Positions 44,044-53,202 of a DNA stretch of 64,000 nt are shown here, piece by piece. The position numbers were made by a program, and so were the translations under genes. Source of the DNA: UBA6059 sp965227155 (lineage in GTDB: Bacteria > Bacteroidota > Bacteroidia > Cytophagales > Cyclobacteriaceae); contig OZ245731.1 in assembly GCA_965227155.1 (NCBI GenBank), forward strand, positions 1-64,000. Direction: 5' to 3'. The notes below the pieces were generated by a model, which was given only the letters and a program-made list of their open reading frames with translations, was not told the DNA's origin and ran no database searches. Numbering within the stretch: position 1 is the first letter of the stretch; the number at the start of each line of letters is the position of its first letter.

Positions 44044-46284
44044 ATGAGTTATTTAATATATACAGTGCCGGTATTAGCCCTTGTTGGGATTCTTGTGATG
44101 ATCGTAAAATCACAGTGGGTTAATAAGCAGGATGCGGGTGATCAAAAAATGAAAGACCTTGCCGATCATATTCGGGAAGGCGCATTGGCATTCTTGAGTG
44201 CTGAATATCGAGTACTGGCTATTTTCGTAGTAGTAGCCGGTATATTATTGGGTGTAATTTCCACTTTAGTAGAAACTACCCACTGGTTTATAGTAGTCGC
44301 CTTTGTAATAGGCGCCGTTTTCTCTGCTCTTGCGGGCAATATCGGAATGCGGATCGCAACAGCGGCCAATGTAAGAACAACACAAGCGGCTCGCACAAGC
44401 TTACCCGAAGCGCTAAAAGTTTCATTTACAGGTGGTACTGTGATGGGATTAGGAGTTGCCGGTCTGGCTGTTTTCGGACTGAGCGTGCTATTCATCCTAT
44501 TGTTTTCATGGTTTATGGGTGGTCAATGGACATCTGTAGATGACATGACCATCGTACTGGAAGCACTTGCAGGTTTTTCGCTGGGTGCTGAGTCTATCGC
44601 ACTTTTTGCTCGTGTAGGTGGTGGTATTTATACCAAAGCAGCTGACGTAGGCGCTGACCTTGTAGGTAAAGTAGAAGCAGGCATCCCCGAGGATGATCCA
44701 AGAAACCCTGCCACCATTGCCGATAATGTGGGCGATAACGTAGGTGACGTGGCAGGTATGGGTGCTGACCTGTTTGGCTCTTATGTGGCTACAGTATTGG
44801 CATCAATGGTGCTTGGTAACTATGTAATCCGCGATATGGGCGGCTCTATTACCGATGAGTTTAATGGTATTGGCCCAATCTTATTGCCTCTGGTAATTGC
44901 TGGTTTGGGAATTATTTTCTCAATCATTGGCACCATGTTCATCAAAATTTCTGACAACAGTGCTAAAGAAGCTGAAGTACAGGGTGCTTTAAATAAAGGT
45001 AACTGGGGTGCCATCATTCTTACAGCAATTGCTTCTTATTTTATTATTGACCTATTGTTGCCAGCTACCATGCAAATGGACTTCTTTGGCATGGGCATCA
45101 AAGATGTTTCTTCGCTAAACGTATTTTGGGCTGTATTGATTGGTCTTTTTGTTGGTGGAGCAATTTCTTACTTCACTGAATATTATACAGGGCTAGGCAA
45201 AAAGCCGGTACTGGATATCGTACAAAATTCATCAACTGGTGCAGCAACCAATATCATAGCCGGACTTTCTACAGGTATGATTTCTACCTTTGCACCTATC
45301 CTTCTTTTTGCATCTGCAATCTGGGGAGCCTATGAATTTGCAGGATTTTATGGTGTAGGTATCGCTGCTAGTGCCATGATGGCCACTACTGCCATGCAGC
45401 TGGCTATTGATGCTTTTGGCCCCATCGCTGACAATGCCGGTGGTATTGCAGAAATGAGTGAGCTTCCTAAAGAAGTGCGTGAGCGTACAGACATTCTTGA
45501 CTCTGTAGGTAACACCACAGCTGCTGTTGGTAAAGGTTTTGCTATTGCTTCAGCGGCTTTAACGGCGTTGGCTCTGTTTGCGGCCTATGTAACTTTCACA
45601 GGTATTAATGGTATCAATATCTTCAAAGCGGATGTGCTAGCTGCGTTATTCGTAGGTGGTATGGTACCTGTTGTTTTCTCTGCCCTGGCGATGCGCTCAG
45701 TTGGTAAGGCCGCCATGGAAATGGTAAAAGAAGTAAGACGCCAATTCAAAGAAATTCCCGGCATCATGGAAGGCACGGGCAAGCCTGAGTATGGCAAATG
45801 TGTAGACATTTCAACCAAAGCGGCTATCCGCGAAATGATGCTGCCCGGTGCTATCACTATTGTAGCTCCATTGTTGATTGGCTTCCTTATGGGCCCTGAA
45901 GCACTTGGTTCTTATATGGCTGGTGTGGCTGTATCAGGAGTACTTTGGGCGATCTTCCAAAACAATGCCGGAGGTGCATGGGACAATGCTAAGAAATCAT
46001 TTGAAGCAGGTGTGATGATCGATGGCGAAATGACTTACAAAGGTTCTGATGCACACAAAGCGGCCGTAACCGGCGATACAGTGGGTGATCCATTCAAAGA
46101 TACTTCCGGTCCTTCGATGAACATCTTGATCAAATTGACCTGTCTGGTAGGCCTAGTAATCGCTCCTATCCTTGGTGAAATCTATGGTGGTGGTACTCAT
46201 GGTGCTATTGATAAAGAAATCATTGAGAAAGTAGAGAAAAAGGAGATTACCATCACTAAGATCAAAGAAGAAATTAAGAAATAG
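44044..46284 (+). CDS. hppA: Membrane-bound pyrophosphatase, predicted K+-dependent H+ pump
   Basis: A 746-residue protein with about 16 membrane helices that couples pyrophosphate hydrolysis to ion transport. The active-site segments GGGIYTKAADVGADLVGKVEAGIPEDDPRNPATIADNVGDNVGD and GDTVGDPFKDTSGPSMN are complete. Alanine in GNTTAAVGKG marks the K+-dependent type. In helix 6 the residue that is Glu in Na+ pumps is Gly245 (DLFGSYV), while helix 5 carries E183 (LGAESIA). Known sequence rules place Glu in helix 5 in one H+-pump clade. The gene has its own promoter and terminator and interrupts the ligase cluster. Confidence 0.95.
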   Translation: MSYLIYTVPVLALVGILVMIVKSQWVNKQDAGDQKMKDLADHIREGALAFLSAEYRVLAIFVVVAGILLGVISTLVETTHWFIVVAFVIGAVFSALAGNIGMRIATAANVRTTQAARTSLPEALKVSFTGGTVMGLGVAGLAVFGLSVLFILLFSWFMGGQWTSVDDMTIVLEALAGFSLGAESIALFARVGGGIYTKAADVGADLVGKVEAGIPEDDPRNPATIADNVGDNVGDVAGMGADLFGSYVATVLASMVLGNYVIRDMGGSITDEFNGIGPILLPLVIAGLGIIFSIIGTMFIKISDNSAKEAEVQGALNKGNWGAIILTAIASYFIIDLLLPATMQMDFFGMGIKDVSSLNVFWAVLIGLFVGGAISYFTEYYTGLGKKPVLDIVQNSSTGAATNIIAGLSTGMISTFAPILLFASAIWGAYEFAGFYGVGIAASAMMATTAMQLAIDAFGPIADNAGGIAEMSELPKEVRERTDILDSVGNTTAAVGKGFAIASAALTALALFAAYVTFTGINGINIFKADVLAALFVGGMVPVVFSALAMRSVGKAAMEMVKEVRRQFKEIPGIMEGTGKPEYGKCVDISTKAAIREMMLPGAITIVAPLLIGFLMGPEALGSYMAGVAVSGVLWAIFQNNAGGAWDNAKKSFEAGVMIDGEMTYKGSDAHKAAVTGDTVGDPFKDTSGPSMNILIKLTCLVGLVIAPILGEIYGGGTHGAIDKEIIEKVEKKEITITKIKEEIKK

Positions 46285-46308
46285 TTTTCTTAAGTAAACC
46301 AAACCCTG

Positions 46309-46337
46309 AAAGCCCGGCATTTGTCGGGCTTTTTTTG
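46309..46337 (+). terminator. Rho-independent terminator of hppA
   Basis: AAAGCCCG (46309-46316) pairs with CGGGCTTT (46325-46332) around an eight-base loop, followed by TTTTTG. It lies 25 bases after the pyrophosphatase stop and separates it from the ligase gene. Confidence 0.88.
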
Positions 46338-46401
46338 TCTGTAGCAAAAGATCAAAAATCAGTCAGCTAACTTTATAAGCAAGTAAGAGTTATCCTAAAG
46401 C

Positions 46402-47994
46402 ATGAGAGACTTTGCTGAGCTATTTCTAGGGTTGGAAAATACGTCAAAGACGCTAAAAAAAGTGTCATTGCTCATGCACTATTTTCAAAATGCTACTGAT
46501 GAAGACAAGCTTTGGGCATTGGCTTTATTTTCTCACAAAAGGCCAAAAGGCATCATCAATACCCGTCAATTGCGAGAGGTCGTACTCGATATTACCCAAA
46601 TGCCACCCTGGCTTTTTGAAGAATCTTACCAGGTAGTTGGAGATTTAGCTGAAACATTGGCACTGGTATTACCTCCTCCACTGAATCCAGAAAAGAAGTC
46701 TTTAACTGAATGGATCAACTATCTAAGATCCTTAAAGGGTAAAGATGAGACTGAACGTAAAGAAGGTATCAAATCCGCCTTAGCAAAAATCAGTAAGGAT
46801 GAAAGGCTGGTATTCTTTAAGCTATTAACCGGTGGATTCAGGGTTGGGGCTTCCAGAACCCTGATTTTAAGATCGATCAGTGAGTACACCGGAATAGACA
46901 AGAGCAAGCTGGCCCATCGCACTATGGGCGACTGGAACCCTGATAATACCACATTTAACAAGCTCATCATTGAAGAAGATGCTGCAGAAAACCTTTCCCG
47001 TCCCTACCCTTTTTACCTGGCCTATGCCCTGGATCAGGCGCCGACTGATTTGGGTAGCATAGAGGCTTGGCAGGCTGAATGGAAATGGGATGGTATCCGA
47101 TCGCAGTTGATTATCCGGGGTGGTCAGTATTACCTCTGGTCGCGTGGAGAAGAACTGCTTACAGATAAGTTTCCGGAGTTTGAAAATGTGGAATATGCCT
47201 TCCCTGATGGCACTGTTATCGATGGGGAACTACTTCCTTTTGAAAACAATGCGCCACTGCCCTTTGCAAAACTTCAAAAACGGATTGGCCGGAAAAACCT
47301 TACTAAAAAAATATTGAAAGAGGCACCGGTGATCATCAAAGCTTATGACCTGCTTGAGTTTGAAGGCAGGGACTTCAGGCAGGAGCCACTTTGGAAGCGT
47401 CGCGAGAAACTTCTTGAACTCATAGAAAAAGCCAATTTACCTACCATTCAGCCATCTGAAGTACTCGAAGAAGCCAGCTGGAGTACTTTGGAGCAAAAAC
47501 AGCGAGACGCGCGCAGCTATTTTGCCGAAGGTTTAATGCTCAAAAAGCTGGACTCGCCTTACCTTGATGGAAGAAAAAGGGGTGACTGGTGGAAATGGAA
47601 AATTGAGCCCATGACCATTGATGCAGTGATGATTTATGCGCAAAAAGGCCATGGCCGGAGGGCCGATATTTTCTCCGATTACACTTTTGCCGTCTGGAAA
47701 GATGAGGAACTTATCCCTTTTGCCAAGGCTTATTCAGGGCTTACAGACAAGGAATTGACACAGGTCAGCCGGTTTGTTCGACAAAATACAAAGGAGAAAT
47801 TTGGGCCCGTAAGAACAGTTACCCCTACCCAGGTATTTGAAATTGCATTTGAAGGAATTCAATTATCTTCCCGCCATAAATCAGGGGTAGCCGTACGATT
47901 TCCAAGGATCCTCCGCTGGCGGCAGGATAAAAAGCCGGAGGAAGCCAATACCCTCGATGAATTAAAAGGGCTGCTGGAGCTTTATGGACAATGA
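46402..47994 (+). CDS. ATP-dependent DNA ligase (ligase-associated repair set)
   Basis: A 530-residue ligase. An N-terminal helical DNA-binding domain precedes the nucleotidyltransferase core: the adenylated lysine is K228 in EWKWDGIR, then DGTVIDGEL (motif III), EGLMLKKLDSPY (motif IV) and WWKWKIEPMTIDA (motif V). A C-terminal OB fold follows, ending with the RHKSGVAVRFPRILRWR motif. It lacks the polymerase and phosphoesterase domains of LigD. The stop overlaps the helicase start by 11 bases, so the pair is co-translated. Confidence 0.94.
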   Translation: MRDFAELFLGLENTSKTLKKVSLLMHYFQNATDEDKLWALALFSHKRPKGIINTRQLREVVLDITQMPPWLFEESYQVVGDLAETLALVLPPPLNPEKKSLTEWINYLRSLKGKDETERKEGIKSALAKISKDERLVFFKLLTGGFRVGASRTLILRSISEYTGIDKSKLAHRTMGDWNPDNTTFNKLIIEEDAAENLSRPYPFYLAYALDQAPTDLGSIEAWQAEWKWDGIRSQLIIRGGQYYLWSRGEELLTDKFPEFENVEYAFPDGTVIDGELLPFENNAPLPFAKLQKRIGRKNLTKKILKEAPVIIKAYDLLEFEGRDFRQEPLWKRREKLLELIEKANLPTIQPSEVLEEASWSTLEQKQRDARSYFAEGLMLKKLDSPYLDGRKRGDWWKWKIEPMTIDAVMIYAQKGHGRRADIFSDYTFAVWKDEELIPFAKAYSGLTDKELTQVSRFVRQNTKEKFGPVRTVTPTQVFEIAFEGIQLSSRHKSGVAVRFPRILRWRQDKKPEEANTLDELKGLLELYGQ

Positions 47995-50452
47995 TCAACT
48001 TATCACCATTGGTAAAAATTGGTTTCAATCAAAGGGTTGGCAACCATTTGATTTCCAGCTGGATTGCTGGCAAAAATACCTTGAGGGCTACTCCGGTCTA
48101 TTAAATGCACCTACCGGTAGCGGAAAAACCTACGCCCTTTGGATTCCCTGTCTGTTGGAGCACATCAAAACCTACCCTGATGACTACCGCAAAGCCAGAA
48201 AAGATGGCCTGAAAATCATCTGGATCACACCACTGCGTGCATTAGCAAAAGATATCAAGCTGGCCATGGAAGCGATGTGCCGGGAGATGGAAATACCATG
48301 GACTATAGCTATACGAACAGGTGATACCACAACCTCTGAGCGTCAGCAGCAAAAAAGGAATGCCCCTGATTGTCTAATCACTACCCCCGAAAGCCTGCAT
48401 CTACTCCTTTCTCATAAAGATGCTGCCAATTATTTCAGGCACATGAAGGGGATGATTGTTGACGAGTGGCACGAGCTCATAGGCAATAAACGAGGTGTTC
48501 AGGTAGAATTGGCACTTTCCCGCCTGAAAAGCATTAATGGCTACAAAATGAAGGTTTGGGGTATCTCTGCCACTATTGGTAACCTTGAGCAAGCCCGTGA
48601 TGTATTGCTGGGCAACCCACTGCCTGCAAAGCTTGCCATGGTCAAAGCCTCTATTCCCAAAAACATTGTGATTGAGTCTATCCTACCCGATGAGGTGGAG
48701 ACTTTCCCATGGGGAGGGCACCTGGGCATTAATTTACTCGATAAGGTAGTGCCCGTCATCAGGAAAAATAAAACCACGCTATTATTCACCAATACCCGGT
48801 CTCAAACAGAAATCTGGTACCACAATATTTTGAATGCCTACCCAGAATTTGCCGGCATTATGGCCATGCACCATGGCTCTATTGATAATGATGTTAGGGG
48901 CTGGGTAGAAGAGGCACTTCATGATGGCAAATTGAAGCTTGTAGTTTGCACCTCTAGTCTTGACCTGGGCGTAGACTTCCGTCCCGTGGATGCGGTAATA
49001 CAAGTGGGAGGCCCCAAAGGCGTAGCACGGTTTCTCCAACGAGCAGGGCGCAGTGGCCATCAACCGGGAGCTACCAGCAAGATCTATTTTGTGCCAACGC
49101 ATTCACTGGAATTGATTGAAGCGGCGGCCCTGCGATCGGCACTGACCAACCAGGTTTTTGAAAGCCGCAAGCCTTTAGAGTTGAGTATGGATGTGCTGGT
49201 GCAATGGTTGGTGACCCTCAGTACAGGAGATGGGTTTATCGGCACCAAAACTTTTGAAGAAGTAAAAACAACCTATTGCTATCGAAATTTAACTGCAGAA
49301 AACTGGCAATGGGCCATCAGCTTTATTACCAAAGGTGGCGAAACCCTGGGCCAATATGATGAATTCTCGAAGGTCTTTGAGGACAATGACATCTACCGAA
49401 TCATAAACCGAAAAGCAGCCATGAAACATCGAATGGCTGTAGGAACCATAGTGGGTGATGCTGTCTTGAAAATCAAATACATGACGGGTGGAAACCTGGG
49501 AACTGTAGAAGAATCATTCATAGCCAAGCTTAATCCGGGAGATGTATTCTGGTTTGCCGGTCGCAATCTCGAATTTGTACAGATCAAAGACATGACTGTA
49601 TTGGTCAGAAAAGCCAAAAAGAAAAAGGGCAAAGTCCCCGCCTGGGGAGGTGGCCGAATGCCTCTTTCTTCTCAATTATCAGAATTGATCATGGTGAAAC
49701 TGCAGGAAGCTTCTCAGGGTATCTATAAGGACATAGAAATGGTCACCATCGAGCCAATCCTTAGTCTTCAACAACAATGGTCTTTGATTCCCAATAAAGA
49801 GCATCTACTTATCGAGAAAGTAAGATCAAGATTAGGGCATCATATATTCATTTACCCTTTTTCGGGCAGGTTTGTCCATGAAGTGTTGGCAGGACTTGTC
49901 GCATACCGTGTGGGCCAAATGAAACCGCTAAGTTTCTCCTTTGCTATGAATGACTATGGTTTCGAGCTCCTGTCGGATGAAGAGGTGCCGATCGAAGATG
50001 CGCTGGAAATGGATCTCTTTAGCCTGGAAAACCTTGATGATGAAATTCAATATGCCATTAATCAGGCAGAGCTCGCACGCAGGCGATTTCGGGATATTGC
50101 CACCATTGCAGGGTTGGTGCAGCAAGGCTACCCCGGCCAAAATGTCAACAATAAGCACCTTCAATCCTCTGCAGGCATACTCTTTAAGGTCTTTGAAGAG
50201 TATGATCCGGGCAACCTCCTTTTTGAACAGGCTTTCCAGGAGGTGATAGAGCAGCATCTTGAAAAAGACCGCCTTACCGAGACTATGCGGGAAATCAATC
50301 AGAAAGAGATCAAACTTAAATATCCCCCCAGGCCAACTCCATTTTCTTTCCCTATAATGGTTGATGGACTGAGGGAAAGGCTCAGTAGCGAGAAGCTCAC
50401 CGACCGTATTGCCAAAATGCAAATTCAATTGGAAAAGTACGCCGCTGGCTAG
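47984..50452 (+). CDS. Ligase-associated DEXH-box DNA helicase (Lhr-like)
   Basis: An 822-residue helicase of the Lhr core type. Walker A is APTGSGKT (residues 42-49), motif II is DEWH (160-163) with the ligase-associated W, motif III WGISATIGN, and motif VI QRAGRSGHQPG. The region beyond 440 is the Lhr winged-helix and core extension. It should translocate 3'-5' on single-stranded DNA in a damage response. It overlaps the ligase gene by 11 bases and the next small gene follows after 14 bases. Confidence 0.93.
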   Translation: MDNDQLITIGKNWFQSKGWQPFDFQLDCWQKYLEGYSGLLNAPTGSGKTYALWIPCLLEHIKTYPDDYRKARKDGLKIIWITPLRALAKDIKLAMEAMCREMEIPWTIAIRTGDTTTSERQQQKRNAPDCLITTPESLHLLLSHKDAANYFRHMKGMIVDEWHELIGNKRGVQVELALSRLKSINGYKMKVWGISATIGNLEQARDVLLGNPLPAKLAMVKASIPKNIVIESILPDEVETFPWGGHLGINLLDKVVPVIRKNKTTLLFTNTRSQTEIWYHNILNAYPEFAGIMAMHHGSIDNDVRGWVEEALHDGKLKLVVCTSSLDLGVDFRPVDAVIQVGGPKGVARFLQRAGRSGHQPGATSKIYFVPTHSLELIEAAALRSALTNQVFESRKPLELSMDVLVQWLVTLSTGDGFIGTKTFEEVKTTYCYRNLTAENWQWAISFITKGGETLGQYDEFSKVFEDNDIYRIINRKAAMKHRMAVGTIVGDAVLKIKYMTGGNLGTVEESFIAKLNPGDVFWFAGRNLEFVQIKDMTVLVRKAKKKKGKVPAWGGGRMPLSSQLSELIMVKLQEASQGIYKDIEMVTIEPILSLQQQWSLIPNKEHLLIEKVRSRLGHHIFIYPFSGRFVHEVLAGLVAYRVGQMKPLSFSFAMNDYGFELLSDEEVPIEDALEMDLFSLENLDDEIQYAINQAELARRRFRDIATIAGLVQQGYPGQNVNNKHLQSSAGILFKVFEEYDPGNLLFEQAFQEVIEQHLEKDRLTETMREINQKEIKLKYPPRPTPFSFPIMVDGLRERLSSEKLTDRIAKMQIQLEKYAAG

Positions 50453-50466
50453 CTATTTTTGAAGCA

Positions 50467-50904
50467 ATGAAGAATACAATGCAGAAAATAATATTACTGG
50501 TTTTGATATGTATTTTCAACTCAGCGCTGGTGGCTCAGGATATTGTGGGAAGTTGGAAAACAATTGATGACAATACCGGGAAAGCAAGATCAGTAGTTGA
50601 GATTTACGAAAAAGAAGGGCTTTATTTTGGTAAAGTTGTAGATATCTTCCCTCAGCCGGGAGAAGATCCTGATCCTATATGTGAAAACTGTACAGGAGAT
50701 AAGAAAAATCAAAAAGTCATTGGCATGGAAATAATCACCGATATGGAAAAAGACGGTGACGAATATGTAAATGGTGAGATACTTGACCCGGAAAATGGTA
50801 AAGTATATAAGTGCAAACTTTGGGTTGAGGATGGAAACCTTAAGGTAAGAGGTTATTTATATTTTTTGTACAGAACTCAAACCTGGCTTCCTTACAGTGA
50901 ATAA
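50467..50904 (+). CDS. DUF2147 domain-containing secreted protein
   Basis: A 145-residue exported protein with signal peptide MKNTMQKIILLVLICIFNS to about ALVAQ. The DUF2147 pattern is clear: DIVGSWKTIDDNTGKARSVVEIYEK-EGLYFGKV, GDKKNQKVIGMEII and LKVRGYLYFLYRTQTW. The fold is a lipocalin-like beta barrel of unknown role. It lies between the helicase and PdeM genes, an odd place for an exported protein; its end overlaps the PdeM start by eight bases. Confidence 0.87.
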   Translation: MKNTMQKIILLVLICIFNSALVAQDIVGSWKTIDDNTGKARSVVEIYEKEGLYFGKVVDIFPQPGEDPDPICENCTGDKKNQKVIGMEIITDMEKDGDEYVNGEILDPENGKVYKCKLWVEDGNLKVRGYLYFLYRTQTWLPYSE

Positions 50905-51562
50905 AACAGCAACGGACAACCATTACCTTTTCAAATTTCTGGGTCAAAAGCTACATCTGCTGCCGGAAAAAGCCATATTCTGGGAGGATCAACGAGCCCT
51001 GATTATTTCTGATTTACACATGGGCAAAGCAGGCCATTTTCGAAAAGCCGGCATTCCTATTCCTACAGCTTTACATATCAAAGAGCTTTTTGTATTAGAT
51101 GCATTGATCGAATCTTATAGCCCAAAACAAGTGCTTTTTCTGGGTGACCTATTTCATAGTGACCTCAACTCTGAATGGGATACATTCACTAACTGGGCCA
51201 ATCATTACACCCAACTTGATCTGATTTTGGTGAAAGGAAATCACGATATCCTGCCAAGTGGAAGCTATATCAACAGCAACCTACAACTCAAAAATAAACT
51301 GATGACCGGGCCTTTTCTCTTTTCCCACAAAAGGGAAGATGAAAAAGGGCTGTATAATATATCAGGACATATACATCCTGCTATAAAACTCAGAGGTCTG
51401 GCAAGGCAGGGTTTACGCCTACCCTGTTTTTATTTTGGCGAAAACCATGGGATAATGCCTGCCTTTGGCAATTTTACCGGTACTGCCAAAATCAGCGTTC
51501 AGAAAAATGATAAAGTATTTGTCATTGCTGAGCAGCAGGTATTACCTATACCCACAGGGTGA
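50897..51562 (+). CDS. pdeM: Ligase-associated metallophosphoesterase PdeM
   Basis: A 221-residue calcineurin-like phosphoesterase, the fourth part of the repair set. Metal-binding motifs are ISDLHMGKAGHFRKAG, FLGDLFHS, KGNHD and SGHIHP. The only in-frame start with a full N-terminus is the GTG at 50897; the next ATG would cut off the first motif. It overlaps the DUF2147 stop by eight bases, so translation is likely coupled. Enzymes of this type are described as nucleases or phosphodiesterases in DNA repair. Confidence 0.9.
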   Translation: MNKTATDNHYLFKFLGQKLHLLPEKAIFWEDQRALIISDLHMGKAGHFRKAGIPIPTALHIKELFVLDALIESYSPKQVLFLGDLFHSDLNSEWDTFTNWANHYTQLDLILVKGNHDILPSGSYINSNLQLKNKLMTGPFLFSHKREDEKGLYNISGHIHPAIKLRGLARQGLRLPCFYFGENHGIMPAFGNFTGTAKISVQKNDKVFVIAEQQVLPIPTG

Positions 51563-51694
51563 ATTTGAAATTTGATATAAGAAAAAGTATATTTACTATT
51601 ACAATAATCCCATTACAAGCGTAAAACTGGCACAAGCGGTTACTTATAGTTACTTTTCAGTATATAAACACAAAGCTCCGGCTTTTTTTGATAA

Positions 51695-52234
51695 ATGAAG
51701 GATAGTGAGATACTGGCAAAAATCAGTAAGGGAGATGAAGCTACTTTAGATTACCTCTACAAAAAGCATTATCGGATGATGACCCGCATGGTTATATCCA
51801 ATAATGGTACAGAGGATGAAGCTAAAGACATTTATCAGGAAGCGTTGCTTGTATTTTGGCAGAAGGCCATCAGCGGAAATCTGGTATTAACTTCTAAAAT
51901 TAGCACTTTTCTTTACAGCATATGTCTCAATCTTTGGCGAAAGGAGCTTGAGCGCAAATCAAAATATGGTGATGAAGTAAGGGATTCGGAAGAATATCAG
52001 CAGCACGAAAAAAATGAAAGGATCAGAATCATTCATGAATGTATTGATGCCCTCGGAGATAGTTGTCGGAAAATATTGACTTATTACTATTTCGATGGCA
52101 TGTCAATGAATGATATAGCGCAGAAGCTGGGATTCGCTAATACCGACACTGCTAAAACCAAAAAGTATAAATGTAAAAAACGACTGGATTCATTAATAAA
52201 AACAAAATACTCAGCTAAGGATTTTCTCGATTAG
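51695..52234 (+). CDS. ECF-type RNA polymerase sigma factor
   Basis: A 179-residue sigma-70 family factor with region 2 (FLYSICLNLWRKE, preceded by DEAKDIYQEALLVFW) and region 4 (SCRKILTYYYFDGMSMNDIAQKLGF). It lacks region 3, as ECF factors do. The next gene encodes a short cytoplasmic domain, one membrane helix and an exported tail, as a typical anti-sigma factor would. Target genes are unknown. Confidence 0.92.
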   Translation: MKDSEILAKISKGDEATLDYLYKKHYRMMTRMVISNNGTEDEAKDIYQEALLVFWQKAISGNLVLTSKISTFLYSICLNLWRKELERKSKYGDEVRDSEEYQQHEKNERIRIIHECIDALGDSCRKILTYYYFDGMSMNDIAQKLGFANTDTAKTKKYKCKKRLDSLIKTKYSAKDFLD

Positions 52235-52237
52235 TCT

Positions 52238-53143
52238 ATGGAAGGACAGCACACGACACAAAAAATGCTTGATGACCTACTAAGCAACCGTATTACGGAA
52301 GCTGAAAGGTCAAAAATCACTCATGATATTGAGAGTGATCCCAGCCTCAGGCATGAATATGAATTTCAGAAAGATATAGTAGAAGGTCTCCAACAGGTAC
52401 GCAAAGCAGAACTCAAGGCCAGACTGGAGTCAGTCGCCATAGAGCCTGGTCTGATTGGGGCACTTACAGCTGTCACTGCTACTAAAATCGGAGGTGCTTT
52501 TATAGTAGCTACTGGCATAGGCTTTGGTATTTATCAATTCATGCAGCCAGATGATTTCTCTGCAGAAATCACCTTAAGCGAAATCAGTCCAAAAACGGAG
52601 TATATAGAGTTGCCTCGATTAGAGCCTGGTACGCAACCTGTTCAAATCGAGAAATTTGAATTATCAAACCTTGACCAGTCCACATTTTATGCTACCGCAG
52701 ATGAAAATATCGTCTTAGAAGAAATTACAACTTCAGAAGTAGCAGTGGTGAAAAATGAATTCACTCCACCACAGGTAAACTTACCTACACTTAGTGGCAT
52801 CAAAGATGAAGAAGAGGCTCCTTCACCAAAACTAGATAAAGATCTTTCCTTAGTGAAACCAGCCTCCAAGGCAAATGAATACACTGAAGTAGAGAATATC
52901 AACGATTCAAAATATCCTTTCCATTATAAGTTTGAGGACAATAAGCTATTCCTATACGGTGACTTCAAAGGTATACCGTATGAAATTCTGGAGGTATATG
53001 GAAAAAATGGCCGTAATACCTACCTGGCCTATCAGGATAAATATTATGCACTGAGAAATCCTCAAAATTCAGTTCAACCACTTATAGCCATTGAAGATCA
53101 GGCTATGATTGAGGAAATCAGGAGTCTGTCAGAGCAGAAATAA
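52238..53143 (+). CDS. Putative anti-sigma factor (one membrane helix)
   Basis: A 301-residue protein starting three bases after the sigma gene. The N-terminal 70 residues (MLDDLLSNRITEAERSK, DIESDPSLRHEYEFQKDIVEGL) look like the cytoplasmic anti-sigma domain of Bacteroidota, with repeated acidic helices. One hydrophobic segment near residues 76-101 (GALTAVTATKIGGAFIVAT) crosses the membrane. The periplasmic part is acidic and Pro-rich, then ends in a small folded domain (FHYKFEDNKLFLYGDFKG). No zinc motif of the RsrA kind is seen. Call made from context and layout. Confidence 0.75.
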   Translation: MEGQHTTQKMLDDLLSNRITEAERSKITHDIESDPSLRHEYEFQKDIVEGLQQVRKAELKARLESVAIEPGLIGALTAVTATKIGGAFIVATGIGFGIYQFMQPDDFSAEITLSEISPKTEYIELPRLEPGTQPVQIEKFELSNLDQSTFYATADENIVLEEITTSEVAVVKNEFTPPQVNLPTLSGIKDEEEAPSPKLDKDLSLVKPASKANEYTEVENINDSKYPFHYKFEDNKLFLYGDFKGIPYEILEVYGKNGRNTYLAYQDKYYALRNPQNSVQPLIAIEDQAMIEEIRSLSEQK

Positions 53144-53202
53144 GCAATACCTTCCCAGGGGTAGGTACCGATGTATTTTTTATCTAATTTTGATCCATAC
53201 TC

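Noticed and set aside
49928..50428. 166-codon frame antisense to the helicase gene
   Set aside because: Long but fully inside the helicase C-terminal region; no recognisable protein.
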